DNA from: Planctomycetota bacterium
GTDB taxonomy: Bacteria > Planctomycetota > UBA1135 > GCA-002686595
NCBI GenBank assembly: GCA_016872795.1
Contig: VGYZ01000024.1
Location: 1-50,254 of the forward strand
DNA length: 50,254 bases
Direction of reading: 5' to 3'
Part shown: piece after piece, positions 31,899 through 40,646 of the stretch
How the letters are laid out: every line of letters begins with the position of its first letter
How positions within the stretch are numbered: the first letter of the stretch is position 1
Notes under the pieces: generated by a model
The model's input: only the letters and a program-made list of their open reading frames with translations
What the model was told of the DNA's origin: nothing
The model's database searches: none
Position numbers and translations under genes: made by a program

Positions 31899-33863
31899 GT
31901 GACGCACCTGCTCCTCATCGACGACGAGACCACGACCCGACTGGTGATGGCGGGCCGCCTCAAGAAGGCTGGCTTCGAGGTCACGAGCGCGGACAGCGGG
32001 GCGCAAGGCATCGCGCTTGCTCGCGACACGCGCTTCGACCTGATCGTCGTCGACGCGACGCTGAAGAGCGGCATCGGCGGAATCGAGGTCGTGCGGCGCC
32101 TGCGGCAGCACCCGAGGAACTTCGGCGTGCCGGTCGTGCTCACGGGCAAGGGCTCGAACCGCGAGGAGCTCGCTGCGGGCTACGAGGCCGGTGCGGACAC
32201 CTGCCTGCTGAAGTCCGACATGTCCCTGCTCGAGCATGTGCTCAAGGTGTTCCTGCGCAAGAAGGCCGAGCTCGACGAAGTGCTCGGCATCCAGCGCACG
32301 CTCGCCGAGCAGAACCGTCGCATGCAGGCCGAGCGCAGCACCGCCGCCGTCGCGCCCGCGAAGTCCGCGCGCAAGTCCCTTGGCGCGGCCCCACCCTCGC
32401 CGATCGTAGCTCGCCCCGACGGCGTGCTCGTGGTCGACGACGAAGGACTGGTGCGCACGGCAGACCGTGGCGCCGCCGACCTGTTCGGGCTCGAAGTCGA
32501 AGGCCGGGGCTTGGGCAAGCTCGCGCCGTCGAGCGGGCTGGAGGCCTTCGCACGCGACGCCAGTGTCGACCCTCGCGACGGATTGCGCTTCGACCTGCCT
32601 TCCCGCAACGGTCGCGCCGCGCGTTCGATCCTCGCCTCGGTCGTGCCGCTCGCGAACCGTCCCGGTGAGCAGGTGGGCGAGCGCATCGTGCTGCTCGTCG
32701 ACCTCGCCCAGCGCAAGGTCGCGAACGAGACGGCGCGCCTCGCCGAGTACACACTGCCGCGTCAGCAGCTGCCCGCGCTGCTCGAAGTCGCGCGCCTCGC
32801 CTACGGCCTGTCGAGCCTCGTCGGCTCGAGCACCGCGATGGGCCGCATCCGCAACGAAGTGCGCGAGCTGTGCGACAGCGCCGAGCCCGTGTTGCTCGTG
32901 GGGGAGGCCGGTTCGGGGCGCGAGCACATCGCGCGCGCGCTGCACTTCTGCGGCGCGAACTCCGGTCATCCATTCCTCGCCGTCGCCTGCAGCAGCCTGT
33001 CGCCCGAGAACCTCGAGTGTGAACTGTTCGGCTCCGTGCGCGGCGCCTTCGACGGCGCGGTCGACCGCCCGGGCGCTCTGCAGCTCGGCAAGGGCACGGT
33101 GTTCGTCGAGGACATCGAGCAACTGCCGCTCGGACCGCAGCGCAAGCTCCTGCGCGCGCTGCGCGAAGGCGTCGTCACGCGCGCCGGCAGCGAGCGCGCG
33201 GAGGCCACCGAGATGCGCATCGTCGCGTCGACACGCGTCGACCTCAATCAGGCGGTCGCCGCCGGCAGCTTCGATGTCGAGCTGCTGCGCGCACTCGCCG
33301 CGAGCGTGATTGTCGTCCCGCCGCTGCGTGAGCGCTCCGAGGATTTCGAGCCTCTCGTCGCACACCTGCTGCGACTGGCGGCGGCTGGTCGCGCGCGCCT
33401 TGAGCTCGCGCCCGCGGCGCTCGAATGCCTGCGCGCGCATGGCTGGCCGGGCAATGTCGCCGAGCTCAAGGCCGCGCTCGAGCGCGCGGCGCGCCGCACG
33501 GACGGCTTTACGATCGAGCTCAAGCACCTGTCGGCCGTCCTGCGCGACGGAGGCTCCGCCGTCGAGGATGTCGAGATCTCGCCGACGCGTCCTGCGCGTC
33601 CCGCCAGCCGTCCGGCCGGCATGCAGCCGGTCATGTCTGCGAAGCCGACGCAGCTCGTGCCCGCGGCCGCCCCGGCCGGCGCGTTCGGCCAGCGCCCGGG
33701 CGAGATTGGCGCCGACGATCCGATCAGTCTCGATCACTACGAGCGCAAGTGCCTCGAGCGCGCGCTCGCGGCGACGGGCAACGACAAGCTCAAGGCCGCC
33801 AAGCTGCTCAAGGTCGGCAAGAGCACGCTGTATCGCAAGCTCAAGCGCTACGAGATCGCCTGA
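31899..33863 (+). CDS. NtrC-like response regulator with atypical sigma-54 activator domain
   Basis: 654 residues from GTG 31899 (VTHLLLIDDETTTRL). The receiver domain covers 1-120, with the acidic pair DD, phospho-acceptor in LIVVDATLKSG near 53, LTGKG near 83 and CLLKSD near 103. A coiled linker follows, then a PAS-like domain at about 165-290. The AAA+ domain is about 320-545: GEAGSGREHIARALH (Walker A Lys replaced by Arg), ECELFGSVRGAFDGA (GAFTGA with Thr to Asp), GTVFVEDIEQLP (Walker B DE written ED), VVPPLRERSEDFEPL, HGWPGNVAELKAAL. A Pro/Ala linker leads to a Fis-type HTH at the end (ATGNDKLKAAKLLKVGKSTLYRKLKRY). The fold is clear; canonical sigma-54 activation is doubtful. Confidence 0.85.
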   Translation: MTHLLLIDDETTTRLVMAGRLKKAGFEVTSADSGAQGIALARDTRFDLIVVDATLKSGIGGIEVVRRLRQHPRNFGVPVVLTGKGSNREELAAGYEAGADTCLLKSDMSLLEHVLKVFLRKKAELDEVLGIQRTLAEQNRRMQAERSTAAVAPAKSARKSLGAAPPSPIVARPDGVLVVDDEGLVRTADRGAADLFGLEVEGRGLGKLAPSSGLEAFARDASVDPRDGLRFDLPSRNGRAARSILASVVPLANRPGEQVGERIVLLVDLAQRKVANETARLAEYTLPRQQLPALLEVARLAYGLSSLVGSSTAMGRIRNEVRELCDSAEPVLLVGEAGSGREHIARALHFCGANSGHPFLAVACSSLSPENLECELFGSVRGAFDGAVDRPGALQLGKGTVFVEDIEQLPLGPQRKLLRALREGVVTRAGSERAEATEMRIVASTRVDLNQAVAAGSFDVELLRALAASVIVVPPLRERSEDFEPLVAHLLRLAAAGRARLELAPAALECLRAHGWPGNVAELKAALERAARRTDGFTIELKHLSAVLRDGGSAVEDVEISPTRPARPASRPAGMQPVMSAKPTQLVPAAAPAGAFGQRPGEIGADDPISLDHYERKCLERALAATGNDKLKAAKLLKVGKSTLYRKLKRYEIA

Positions 33864-33877
33864 GCGCGCGCGGCCGC

Positions 33878-35854
33878 TCAGCGGCCGGCCAGCACGAGCA
33901 CGGCCTCGGCGCTCGCGAATGTGAAGATCGAGTCGTCGCTCGCTTCCGGATTGCGCAGCACGGCGCTCACTTCGGTCGCGCCGAGCCGCGGATCGAGCTC
34001 CATGTCGAAGAGCGTGAGGGCGCGCTCGCCACTTCCCGACAGCAGGAGTTGCGCGCGTGCGACGGCTTTGCCCTGCGGATCGGCGCTGCCATCCGGGCGC
34101 AGCGTCACAGCGTCGTGATCAGCCCTGAGCACCCGCACGCGCAGGTCGACGAGCTGCGGTTGGGGGCCGGGGCGCACGAGAACGCGCAGACGATTGTTCG
34201 CGAACTCGAGTTCGAGGCGCGCAGTGAGCCCGAGGTCGCTGCGGCGCATCAAGTAGAAGTGCCCGCGTGGGAACACGCTCTGGCGCGAGTGGCGGTTGAG
34301 CACGGGCACCGTGACGAGCTCGTAGTCGGCCATCTGCGTGCGCAGGCCGATCGCGCGCTGGGGCTTGTGCGCCGCGTCGTCGAGGGATGTGACCCACGCG
34401 GCTGCGATCTCCTGTGCCGACGGCGGCGTCGCGCCGAAACGAATCGTCGGCACGATGTAGTCGGGCCGTTGCGCGAGCGCCAGCGCGACATCGGCGCGCG
34501 GGCGACCCTCCCATGCGCGCGTCATCGTCTCGCCCGGCGGCGGCGATGTGCGTCCGAGCGGATCGATCACATCGCGGCGCGAGAGGTAGCCGATGGCGCC
34601 CGGCCACGGTGAGAGCACCGTCGCATCGCGAGCCGTGTGGTCGCGCAGGAAGATGCCGATCTCGCGCAGTCGCTCCGTGGTCTGCAGCTCCTCCGCCAGC
34701 CCCATGCGTCCGTTGAGCTCCAGATAGCCAAAGCGCGCCTGGGTGCGCGGCTCCATCCAACGGCGGTGCAGGCCTTCGATCCCGAGTCGATCCTCGTCGG
34801 AGGGGAACTTGCTCGCGAGCGCGGAGCCGCCGATGCCGAGCGCGAACAGCACCCATGTCACCTGCGGCCAGCCGCGACGGCGCGAGTCGAGCGCGGTCTG
34901 CATCGCCTCCTGCACCGCGACGAGCAGCACGGCGAGGATCGGCGTCATGGCCTCGAAAAACGGCAGCGAGCCGCCGCCGCCGAGCGCCACCATCGCGGCC
35001 CAGCCCAGCGTGAGCACGCAGGCACGCGCGCCGAGCCCCGACAAGGCGCCGCGCATCAGATACCACAGCGGGAAGGCGAACAAGAACGCGTTGCCCGAGG
35101 CGAGCGTGAAGTCGAGCAGGTAGTAGAGGCCCTCGCGCAGCGCGCGCGGTCGCAGCGCGAGCACCATTTCGTCCCATGCCGACAGGTAGCGGCCCGTGAC
35201 GGCGTACCGCAGCAGCGCGATGCCGAGTCCCACGATGAGCGGTGTTGCGAGCGCGAGCCACATCGTCGGCCGCGTGTCCCTGCCGCGCGCGAGCGCACGC
35301 CGCCCGAGCTCGACGGCGAGCAGCAGCAGCGCGAACACGAATCCCTGCGGCCGCGTCAGCCCCGCGAGCATGAGTCCAATCGCCATCGTGCGCGGCCTGC
35401 CGCGCTCGTAGGCGAGCAGCGCCACGAGGATCCACAGCGCGAGCAGCGATGTCTCGAGGCCACTCAGCGCCGCCGACGCGACGCCACCGGAGACGACGAA
35501 AAGCAGTGGCGCAATCACGCCCGCGAGGCGGCTTGGGCTGAAGCGCGCGAGCACCAGCACGCAGGCGAGGGTGGCGGCGAAGCCCACCGTCTGACACAGC
35601 TCGTTCACCGGCATGTACAGGCGCTCGCCGACGGCCGCGACGCCCACCCACAAGATCGACGGGTAGCTGTCGAGGCCGAATGTGCCCGCTTGCCACGCGA
35701 ACTCCCCGCTCTGCACCAAGTTGCGCGCGATGCGGAAGGCCACATAGGCCATGTCGTAGGGCGGCGCGATCTCGTTCAGCGCGTTCTTGTGGATCGCGAG
35801 CGCATGACCGAGCAGGATCGCGAGCGCGACGAACAGCGTGGTGGTGCGATTCAC
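33878..35854 (-). CDS. GT-C fold type membrane glycosyltransferase-like protein
   Basis: 658 residues from GTG 35854, overlapping the thiI stop as GTGA. About nine to eleven membrane spans lie in the first 400 residues; PPYDMAYVAFRIARNL near 30 occupies the place of the first periplasmic loop acidic motif of GT-C enzymes. Further features are SGLETSLLALWILVALLAYERG near 125 and GLTRPQGFVFALLLLAVELG near 160. A soluble C-terminal region of about 230 residues follows (LSPWPGAIGYLSRRDVIDPLG, PDYIVPTIRFG), as in arabinosyl/mannosyltransferase-like proteins that use lipid-linked sugars. Acceptor unknown. It is the last gene of a cysteine desulfurase-thiI operon, an unexpected partner. Confidence 0.7.
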   Translation of the reverse strand: MNRTTTLFVALAILLGHALAIHKNALNEIAPPYDMAYVAFRIARNLVQSGEFAWQAGTFGLDSYPSILWVGVAAVGERLYMPVNELCQTVGFAATLACVLVLARFSPSRLAGVIAPLLFVVSGGVASAALSGLETSLLALWILVALLAYERGRPRTMAIGLMLAGLTRPQGFVFALLLLAVELGRRALARGRDTRPTMWLALATPLIVGLGIALLRYAVTGRYLSAWDEMVLALRPRALREGLYYLLDFTLASGNAFLFAFPLWYLMRGALSGLGARACVLTLGWAAMVALGGGGSLPFFEAMTPILAVLLVAVQEAMQTALDSRRRGWPQVTWVLFALGIGGSALASKFPSDEDRLGIEGLHRRWMEPRTQARFGYLELNGRMGLAEELQTTERLREIGIFLRDHTARDATVLSPWPGAIGYLSRRDVIDPLGRTSPPPGETMTRAWEGRPRADVALALAQRPDYIVPTIRFGATPPSAQEIAAAWVTSLDDAAHKPQRAIGLRTQMADYELVTVPVLNRHSRQSVFPRGHFYLMRRSDLGLTARLELEFANNRLRVLVRPGPQPQLVDLRVRVLRADHDAVTLRPDGSADPQGKAVARAQLLLSGSGERALTLFDMELDPRLGATEVSAVLRNPEASDDSIFTFASAEAVLVLAGR

Positions 35855-37080
35855 GTGCTCACCTTGCGCAAGCGTGCGGTGTGGCCGAGGTTGTGCGGCT
35901 GTGTGTTGGCGAGCGCCGCGCGGACCAGCTGGTCGACATCCAGGCGCGCTTCGATCTCCTCGCAGGTCGCGATGCTGCCGCGCAGCACTGGATGGCGCGG
36001 CAGGAACAGCGAGCAGCAGTCGGGCGTCTGCACGCTCGAGAGCTCGTAGGTGCCGATGCGGCTCGCGAGCGCGATCGTCTCCTGCTTGTCGAAGCAAATC
36101 AGCGGTCGCAGCACGGGCAGGCCGGCGGCCTGCTCGATGCAGGCGAGGTTCTCCATGGTCTGGCTCGCGACCTGCCCGAGCGACTCGCCCGTGACGAGCG
36201 CGCCCGCGCGCTCGAGGCCGGCGATGTGCGTCGCGATGCGCTGCATCATGCGGCGATAGAGAATCGTGCGGTATGACTCGGCGCCCGCATCGCACAGCGC
36301 CTCCTGAACCGGGGCGAACGGCACGACATACAACCGCGCGCTGCGTTGCCAGCGCCCGAGCACGCGCACGAGGTCCATGACCTTGTGGACGGCGTTCTCG
36401 CCGATGTACGGCGGCGAATGGAATGTCACGAACACGACCTCGCAGCCGCGCTTCATCGCCATCCACGCCGCGACGGGTGAGTCGATGCCTCCCGACACGA
36501 GGCACAGCGCGCGTCCGAGCGTGCCGACGGGCAGGCCGCCGGGGCCCGCCTCGCGCCGTGCGTACAGCCAAGCGCGGTTCTCGCGCACTTCGATGCCGAG
36601 CACGAGCTCCGGCCGATCGAGGTCGATGCGCAGCGGATGGCTAGCTTGCACGATGCGCGCCGCGACGAGCCTGTCGAGTTCCATCGAGCCGAGCGGGAAG
36701 CGCTTGTCGGCGCGGCGTGAAAGCACGCGGAACCGGCGTGTTTCACCCGGCGCAATCGCGAGCAGCGCGTCTTCGAGCACCCGCCGCGCGCACTCGACGA
36801 TGGCCTCACTCTCGCACGGCGCGCCCCACACGGGCGAGACCGACGAGATGCCGAAAACCTGCTGCAGTCGTTGCAGCACGGCTTCCATGCGGCCTTGCGG
36901 GAACACGAGCAGGCGCGCATGCTCGCGCTGCAGGCGCACCGGCACGATCGGCTCGAGCGCGAGGCGCACATTGCGCGCGAGCGTGTTCTCGAAGTCGAGT
37001 CGATTCGCGCCCTTGAGCATGAGCTCGCCGTAGCGCACGAGCACGGCCTCGGGGGCCCCTGAGACACTCTCGAAGCTCAC
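35851..37080 (-). CDS. thiI: tRNA 4-thiouridine synthetase ThiI (short form)
   Basis: 409 residues from GTG 37080, overlapping the desulfurase stop as GTGA. The N-terminal ferredoxin-like and THUMP part contains VLVRYGELMLKGANRLDFENTLARN near 14-38 (R-Y-G-E-x-x-L-K-G). The PP-loop adenylation site is LCLVSGGIDSPVAAWMAMKRG near 192-212. TGESLGQVASQTMENL near 300 and TPDCCSLFLPRHP near 350 (conserved Cys pair) are family landmarks. There is no C-terminal rhodanese domain, so sulfur must be delivered to the core cysteines. The cysteine desulfurase encoded just upstream is the obvious donor. Makes s4U8 in tRNA, possibly also thiazole for thiamine. Confidence 0.9.
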   Translation of the reverse strand: MSFESVSGAPEAVLVRYGELMLKGANRLDFENTLARNVRLALEPIVPVRLQREHARLLVFPQGRMEAVLQRLQQVFGISSVSPVWGAPCESEAIVECARRVLEDALLAIAPGETRRFRVLSRRADKRFPLGSMELDRLVAARIVQASHPLRIDLDRPELVLGIEVRENRAWLYARREAGPGGLPVGTLGRALCLVSGGIDSPVAAWMAMKRGCEVVFVTFHSPPYIGENAVHKVMDLVRVLGRWQRSARLYVVPFAPVQEALCDAGAESYRTILYRRMMQRIATHIAGLERAGALVTGESLGQVASQTMENLACIEQAAGLPVLRPLICFDKQETIALASRIGTYELSSVQTPDCCSLFLPRHPVLRGSIATCEEIEARLDVDQLVRAALANTQPHNLGHTARLRKVST

Positions 37081-38231
37081 GACGCCGCGCGCTCCAGCTC
37101 GCGGGAGACCTCGAGCAGCGCCTGCGCCGCGCGCTCGATGTCCTCGAGGGTCGTCGACAGGTTGACCGAGAGCCGCAGCAGGCAGCGAATGCTCTCGTCG
37201 TCGAGGCCGATCGCGCGCAGGGCCGGGCTCAGTTCCCGCGCGTGGGACTGGCACGCGGCCCCGGCCGAGACGAACACGCCGCGCTGCGCCAGGTGATGCA
37301 CGCGCACTTCGGCGGGTGCGCCGGGGAGCATGAGGGCGAGGATGCCGGGCTCCTGCGCTCCGCTCGCGCTCTCGACGACCCGTACGCCTGGCAGACCCGT
37401 GAGCCGCTCGAGCAGTCTCGCGCGCAGTCTCCGCACATGTGTCATCCACTGCGGCCGCTGCTGCTGTGCCAGTCGCGCCGCGACGCCGAAGCCGACGATG
37501 GCGGCGACATTCTCCGTGCCCGGCCGCAGTCCGTGCTCCTGTCCGCCACCGTGGAGCACCGGCGTGCAGCTCACGCCGGGAGCCAGCGCGAGCGCGCCCG
37601 CGCCCTTGGGGCCACCGAGCTTGTGGGCGCTCAGGAACAGCGCGTCGGCGCCGAGCTCGCAGAGCGCGCAATCGAGCTTGCCGAAGGCCTGCACGGCGTC
37701 GACGGCGATGCGCACGGACGCTGCGCGAGCGCGTGCGAGCTTCGCCATGCGCGCGAGCGGAGCGATCACGCCCGTCTCGTTGTTCACGAGCATCTGCGCC
37801 AGCAGCGCGGTGTCCGGCCGCACGCGGGCCGCAAACGCGGCGAGGTCCACTTCCCCGTGCGCGTCGAGTGGCACGAGCTCGACCTCGAACCCTTCGCGCG
37901 CGAGCTCCGCCGCGCAGGCGCGCACGCAGCTGTGTTCCGTGGCGCCGACGAGCACATGCCGGCCGCGCGCGCGTGTGGCTCGCGCGAGGCCGAGCACGGC
38001 GAGGTTGGCGGCTTCGGTCCCGCCGCTGGTGAATGTGACCTGTCGGGGCTCGACCAAGAGCGCCTGCGCGAGCGTCTCGCGCGCGCGTGCGATCGCTTCC
38101 GCCGCGCGTGCACCGAGCGGATGACGCGAGCTCGGGTTCCCGTATTCGCCCTCGAGGAACGGCAGCACGGCCGCGCGCGCTTCGGGGCGCAGTGGCGAAC
38201 TGGCTGCGTGGTCGAGGTACACCGGCTGCAT
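37077..38231 (-). CDS. Cysteine desulfurase (NifS/IscS family)
   Basis: 384 residues from ATG 38231 (MQPVYLDHAASSPLRPEA). PLP enzyme that takes sulfur from L-cysteine as a persulfide. GNPSSRHPLGARA lies near 31-43, TSGGTEAANLAVL near 69, MLVNNETGVIAPL near 146, AVDAVQAFGKL near 176, the Schiff-base Lys in SAHKLGGPKGAG near 203, GGGQEHGLRPGTENV near 224 and the persulfide Cys in SAGAACQSHARELS near 326. The active-site loop is slightly unlike IscS (ACQSH instead of ACSS-type). Directly coupled to thiI, so probably a dedicated sulfur donor for tRNA thiolation. A TAGGCT hexamer eight nt upstream suggests a leaderless mRNA. Confidence 0.92.
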   Translation of the reverse strand: MQPVYLDHAASSPLRPEARAAVLPFLEGEYGNPSSRHPLGARAAEAIARARETLAQALLVEPRQVTFTSGGTEAANLAVLGLARATRARGRHVLVGATEHSCVRACAAELAREGFEVELVPLDAHGEVDLAAFAARVRPDTALLAQMLVNNETGVIAPLARMAKLARARAASVRIAVDAVQAFGKLDCALCELGADALFLSAHKLGGPKGAGALALAPGVSCTPVLHGGGQEHGLRPGTENVAAIVGFGVAARLAQQQRPQWMTHVRRLRARLLERLTGLPGVRVVESASGAQEPGILALMLPGAPAEVRVHHLAQRGVFVSAGAACQSHARELSPALRAIGLDDESIRCLLRLSVNLSTTLEDIERAAQALLEVSRELERAAS

Positions 38232-38239
38232 CGCGACCT

Positions 38240-38245
38240 AGCCTA
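38240..38245 (-). promoter_or_regulatory. -10-like TAGGCT before the desulfurase-thiI operon
   Basis: On the minus strand TAGGCT is eight nt upstream of ATG 38231. Only 49 bp separate this start from the previous gene's stop. Confidence 0.4.
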
Positions 38246-38280
38246 CCAGTCCCGCGCGCGAGTCGCGTGCGGCGCTGGGA

Positions 38281-39270
38281 TCAGCGCCGGCGGATCGCGA
38301 GCGGTCCCGTCTCGACGGCGCTGACGCGACCCGACTCGATCTCGACCCCGAGGCGCGCCTCGGCCTCGCCAGCGCGAACCACGACCTCGTAGTCTCCCGG
38401 CGGCAGATCGACGAAGCGCAGTCGGCCCTCGGCGTCGCTCGACTGCGGCGGCCACACGCGTGCGGGATTCGCCGTCGGGGAGAGCAACGCGAGCGCTCCT
38501 TCGAGCGGCAGTCCGTCGGCACCGCTCACGCGCACATCGAGAGCGCCCGCCGCGAGCGGGACCACGAGTCCGCCGGAGTCCTTGCCGTGGTGCACGCGCG
38601 CGTAGGAGGGTTGCGCGAGGTCGGGCCAGTCACTTCCAGCGGCCCAGCCGGGCACAAGCTTGATGGCGTACGAGCCGAGCGCGAGGTCGTCGAGCGCGAA
38701 CAATCCGCGCGGTTCGACGCGCAGGCGGCGCTCGATCGTCGTTCCGACGCGCATGGGCGCTTCGAGCGGGGCGAGCACGAGCTCGTAGCCCTCGACGGAC
38801 TGCCATGTGTTGCGCAGCGGGTGCGCGAGGCGGCCGACGAGCGGCGCTGTCTCGAGCGCGGGCAGCGGCTCGGGCGGTGGGGCGATCGGCGGCAGCACGA
38901 ACTCGACATCACCCGTGCGCGCCTTCACGCGCGCCGGAGCGCGCCCCCACGCGAGCAGGATCACCTCGTGCTCGCCCTCGACGAGCCCTTCGAGCGCGAA
39001 GCGTCCTTCGCCATCGGTTGTGGTCCAGTGGGGGACCGAGGCGCAGCGCAGGTACACCGATACATCGGCGAGGCCCGCGCCATCGGGGTCGAGCACGCGC
39101 CCCGCGATGCGCGCGTCGCCGAACGGGGCGTTGAGCTCGCCGAGCTGCGGCGGTTGCGCAGGGGCGAACCACGGCAGCGTCTGCCGCGCGCGCGCGACGC
39201 GTGCGGCGAGAAACCCGCACACGAGCGCGGCGAATACTGCGAGCGGCAGGAGCATCGTGAGGCGCTTCAC
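38281..39270 (-). CDS. Membrane-anchored carboxypeptidase-regulatory-like (Ig-fold) protein
   Basis: 329 residues from GTG 39270. An N-terminal membrane anchor or signal covers about 4-25 (LTMLLPLAVFAALVCGFLAA). The body has CarboxypepD_reg-like beta-sandwich units. Near 55-110 are IAGRVLDPDGAGLADVSVYL and GEGRFALEGLVEGEHEVILLAWG; near 245-325 are LDVRVSGADGLPLEGALALL and AEGRLRFVDLPPGDYEVVVRAG. The pattern G-x-V-x-D-x-x-G-x-x-x-x-x-V with a following G-x-Y-x-V is typical. Such domains stabilise or mediate contacts of extracytoplasmic proteins; no enzyme domain is present. TAGATT is nine nt upstream of the start. Confidence 0.68.
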   Translation of the reverse strand: MKRLTMLLPLAVFAALVCGFLAARVARARQTLPWFAPAQPPQLGELNAPFGDARIAGRVLDPDGAGLADVSVYLRCASVPHWTTTDGEGRFALEGLVEGEHEVILLAWGRAPARVKARTGDVEFVLPPIAPPPEPLPALETAPLVGRLAHPLRNTWQSVEGYELVLAPLEAPMRVGTTIERRLRVEPRGLFALDDLALGSYAIKLVPGWAAGSDWPDLAQPSYARVHHGKDSGGLVVPLAAGALDVRVSGADGLPLEGALALLSPTANPARVWPPQSSDAEGRLRFVDLPPGDYEVVVRAGEAEARLGVEIESGRVSAVETGPLAIRRR

Positions 39271-39279
39271 GCGGCGCGC

Positions 39280-39285
39280 AATCTA
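39280..39285 (-). promoter_or_regulatory. -10-like TAGATT, probable leaderless start
   Basis: Minus-strand TAGATT ends nine nt before GTG 39270. It supports the GTG start of a gene with no Shine-Dalgarno sequence. Confidence 0.4.
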
Positions 39286-39349
39286 GCCTTGAGGGCGCTT
39301 GGGCAACACCTGCGAGTGCGCGCGCGAGCCCGCCGCGAGCGCCCCGCGC

Positions 39350-40591
39350 TCACTTGCGGTAGGACTTCAGCACCCACGCGCCGAAGGCCTTGTCGAGCTC
39401 GGCGGGAGACTGGTTCCAGACCTTCTGGAAGGCGCGCCCCTGCTGCGCGAGCAGCTTCGCGGGCCGCTCCGGTCCGTAGTCGTTCACGGGCTCGGCGAGC
39501 TCGTAGAGCAGCGCGCGCGCGGTCTCGGCCCGCGCCGTGAGGAGCCAGTCGACGGCCGCCCACGCCACCATGTGCTCGCGCGGCTGGATGTCCTCGTAGC
39601 CCTGCCAGCCCATCATCTCGGTCCAGCTCGTGCAGGCCTCGTTCTTGACGAGCCCGTACACGCGCGGCTCCCAGATGTGCAGCTTGTCGGCCTCGAGGTC
39701 GCCGGTGCCGCCGCCGTTCCACTGATTCCAGCGCGTGTCGATCTTGCGCGCGAACCAGTGGGCGAGCCCGTAGCGCAGCCAGTTCGGCGGAGCTTGGTTC
39801 GAGTCGCGGTAGCCGTCGAGCAGGTTCTGCGCGAGCGCGCCGACGAGCGCCGTGTGCAGGCACACATCGAGGTCGCGGCCGTTCTGCTCGAAGGCCTCGA
39901 AGTTGATGCCGAGGAAGTAGCCGTCGGGCCACTTCGCGCGGTAGCTGTACTCGAGCTCGACCTGAAAGCGCGCCTTGAGGTAGCGTGCCATCGCGCTCGT
40001 GCTCTCGGTGACGAGCACCGTGTACTTGTTCTTCTGCCCGAGGTACGGGCCCTGCCCCATGGGGCGACCTTCCTTGGCCTTCGCTTCGAGGCTCAGGAAA
40101 TCCTCCTCTTTGAGGCCGAACGCGCGCGTGAAGTCGGCGTAGAGCTTTTCGCAGCGCTGCGCGTAGAGATGCGCGCGCAACCACGGGTCGAGCTTCGAGG
40201 GCGCCTTGAAGCCGCGACAGCGCTTCTTGAAGGCCGCAAGCTCCGCTTCGAGCAGTTCCTTCTCGATCGCGTCGCCCTTGGGCTTGTATGTCTCGAGCGT
40301 CGACGCGATGCGAAAGTGCGCCGTCTCGAGGAAGATCACGGGCACGCCGCCGAGCGTTTCGCGCACGCCGTCACTCGTGTGCGTCTCCGTCCACGGCATC
40401 GAGCCCGTGCGCACGATGCCGAGGCGCTCGAGCGCCGCGGGATCACCCTTGGTGTAGGGATCGACCTCGGGGAATTCCTCGAGCGATGTGTCCTGCGCGC
40501 GTGCGGACGGCGCGAGCGCGAGCAGCAACGTCAGACATGCGAGCAGGGCGGCCCACGTCGTGCGTCGGCCGCCCTGCGTGCGAACTCTCAT
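39350..40591 (-). CDS. Exported hypothetical protein, peptidase-MA-like candidate
   Basis: 413 residues from ATG 40591 (MRVRTQGGRRTTWAALLACL) with a signal peptide to about residue 32 (SARAQ). The mature part is soluble. TAHFRIASTLETYKP near 90 and KYTVLVTESTSAMARYLKARF near 185 recall proteins with an 'H-F-x-I' strand preceding a zincin-like domain. However, the expected HExxH is not present: PPNWLRYGLAHWFARKIDTR near 275 occupies its place, with only one His. It could be an inactive relative or something unrelated. A longer in-frame reading to 40747 would hide the signal peptide. Neighbours are other exported proteins on the same strand. Confidence 0.6.
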   Translation of the reverse strand: MRVRTQGGRRTTWAALLACLTLLLALAPSARAQDTSLEEFPEVDPYTKGDPAALERLGIVRTGSMPWTETHTSDGVRETLGGVPVIFLETAHFRIASTLETYKPKGDAIEKELLEAELAAFKKRCRGFKAPSKLDPWLRAHLYAQRCEKLYADFTRAFGLKEEDFLSLEAKAKEGRPMGQGPYLGQKNKYTVLVTESTSAMARYLKARFQVELEYSYRAKWPDGYFLGINFEAFEQNGRDLDVCLHTALVGALAQNLLDGYRDSNQAPPNWLRYGLAHWFARKIDTRWNQWNGGGTGDLEADKLHIWEPRVYGLVKNEACTSWTEMMGWQGYEDIQPREHMVAWAAVDWLLTARAETARALLYELAEPVNDYGPERPAKLLAQQGRAFQKVWNQSPAELDKAFGAWVLKSYRK

Positions 40592-40646
40592 GGCTTGGGA
40601 AGACTGGCGCGGGGCTCGGAAGGCTGGCGCGCCCTGCCCGCGCGTG

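Noticed and set aside
39740-39800. HExxH zinc protease site in the exported protein at 39350-40591
   Set aside because: The local sequence RYGLAHWFARK has only one His and no Glu in the required position, so catalytic peptidase activity is not supported.
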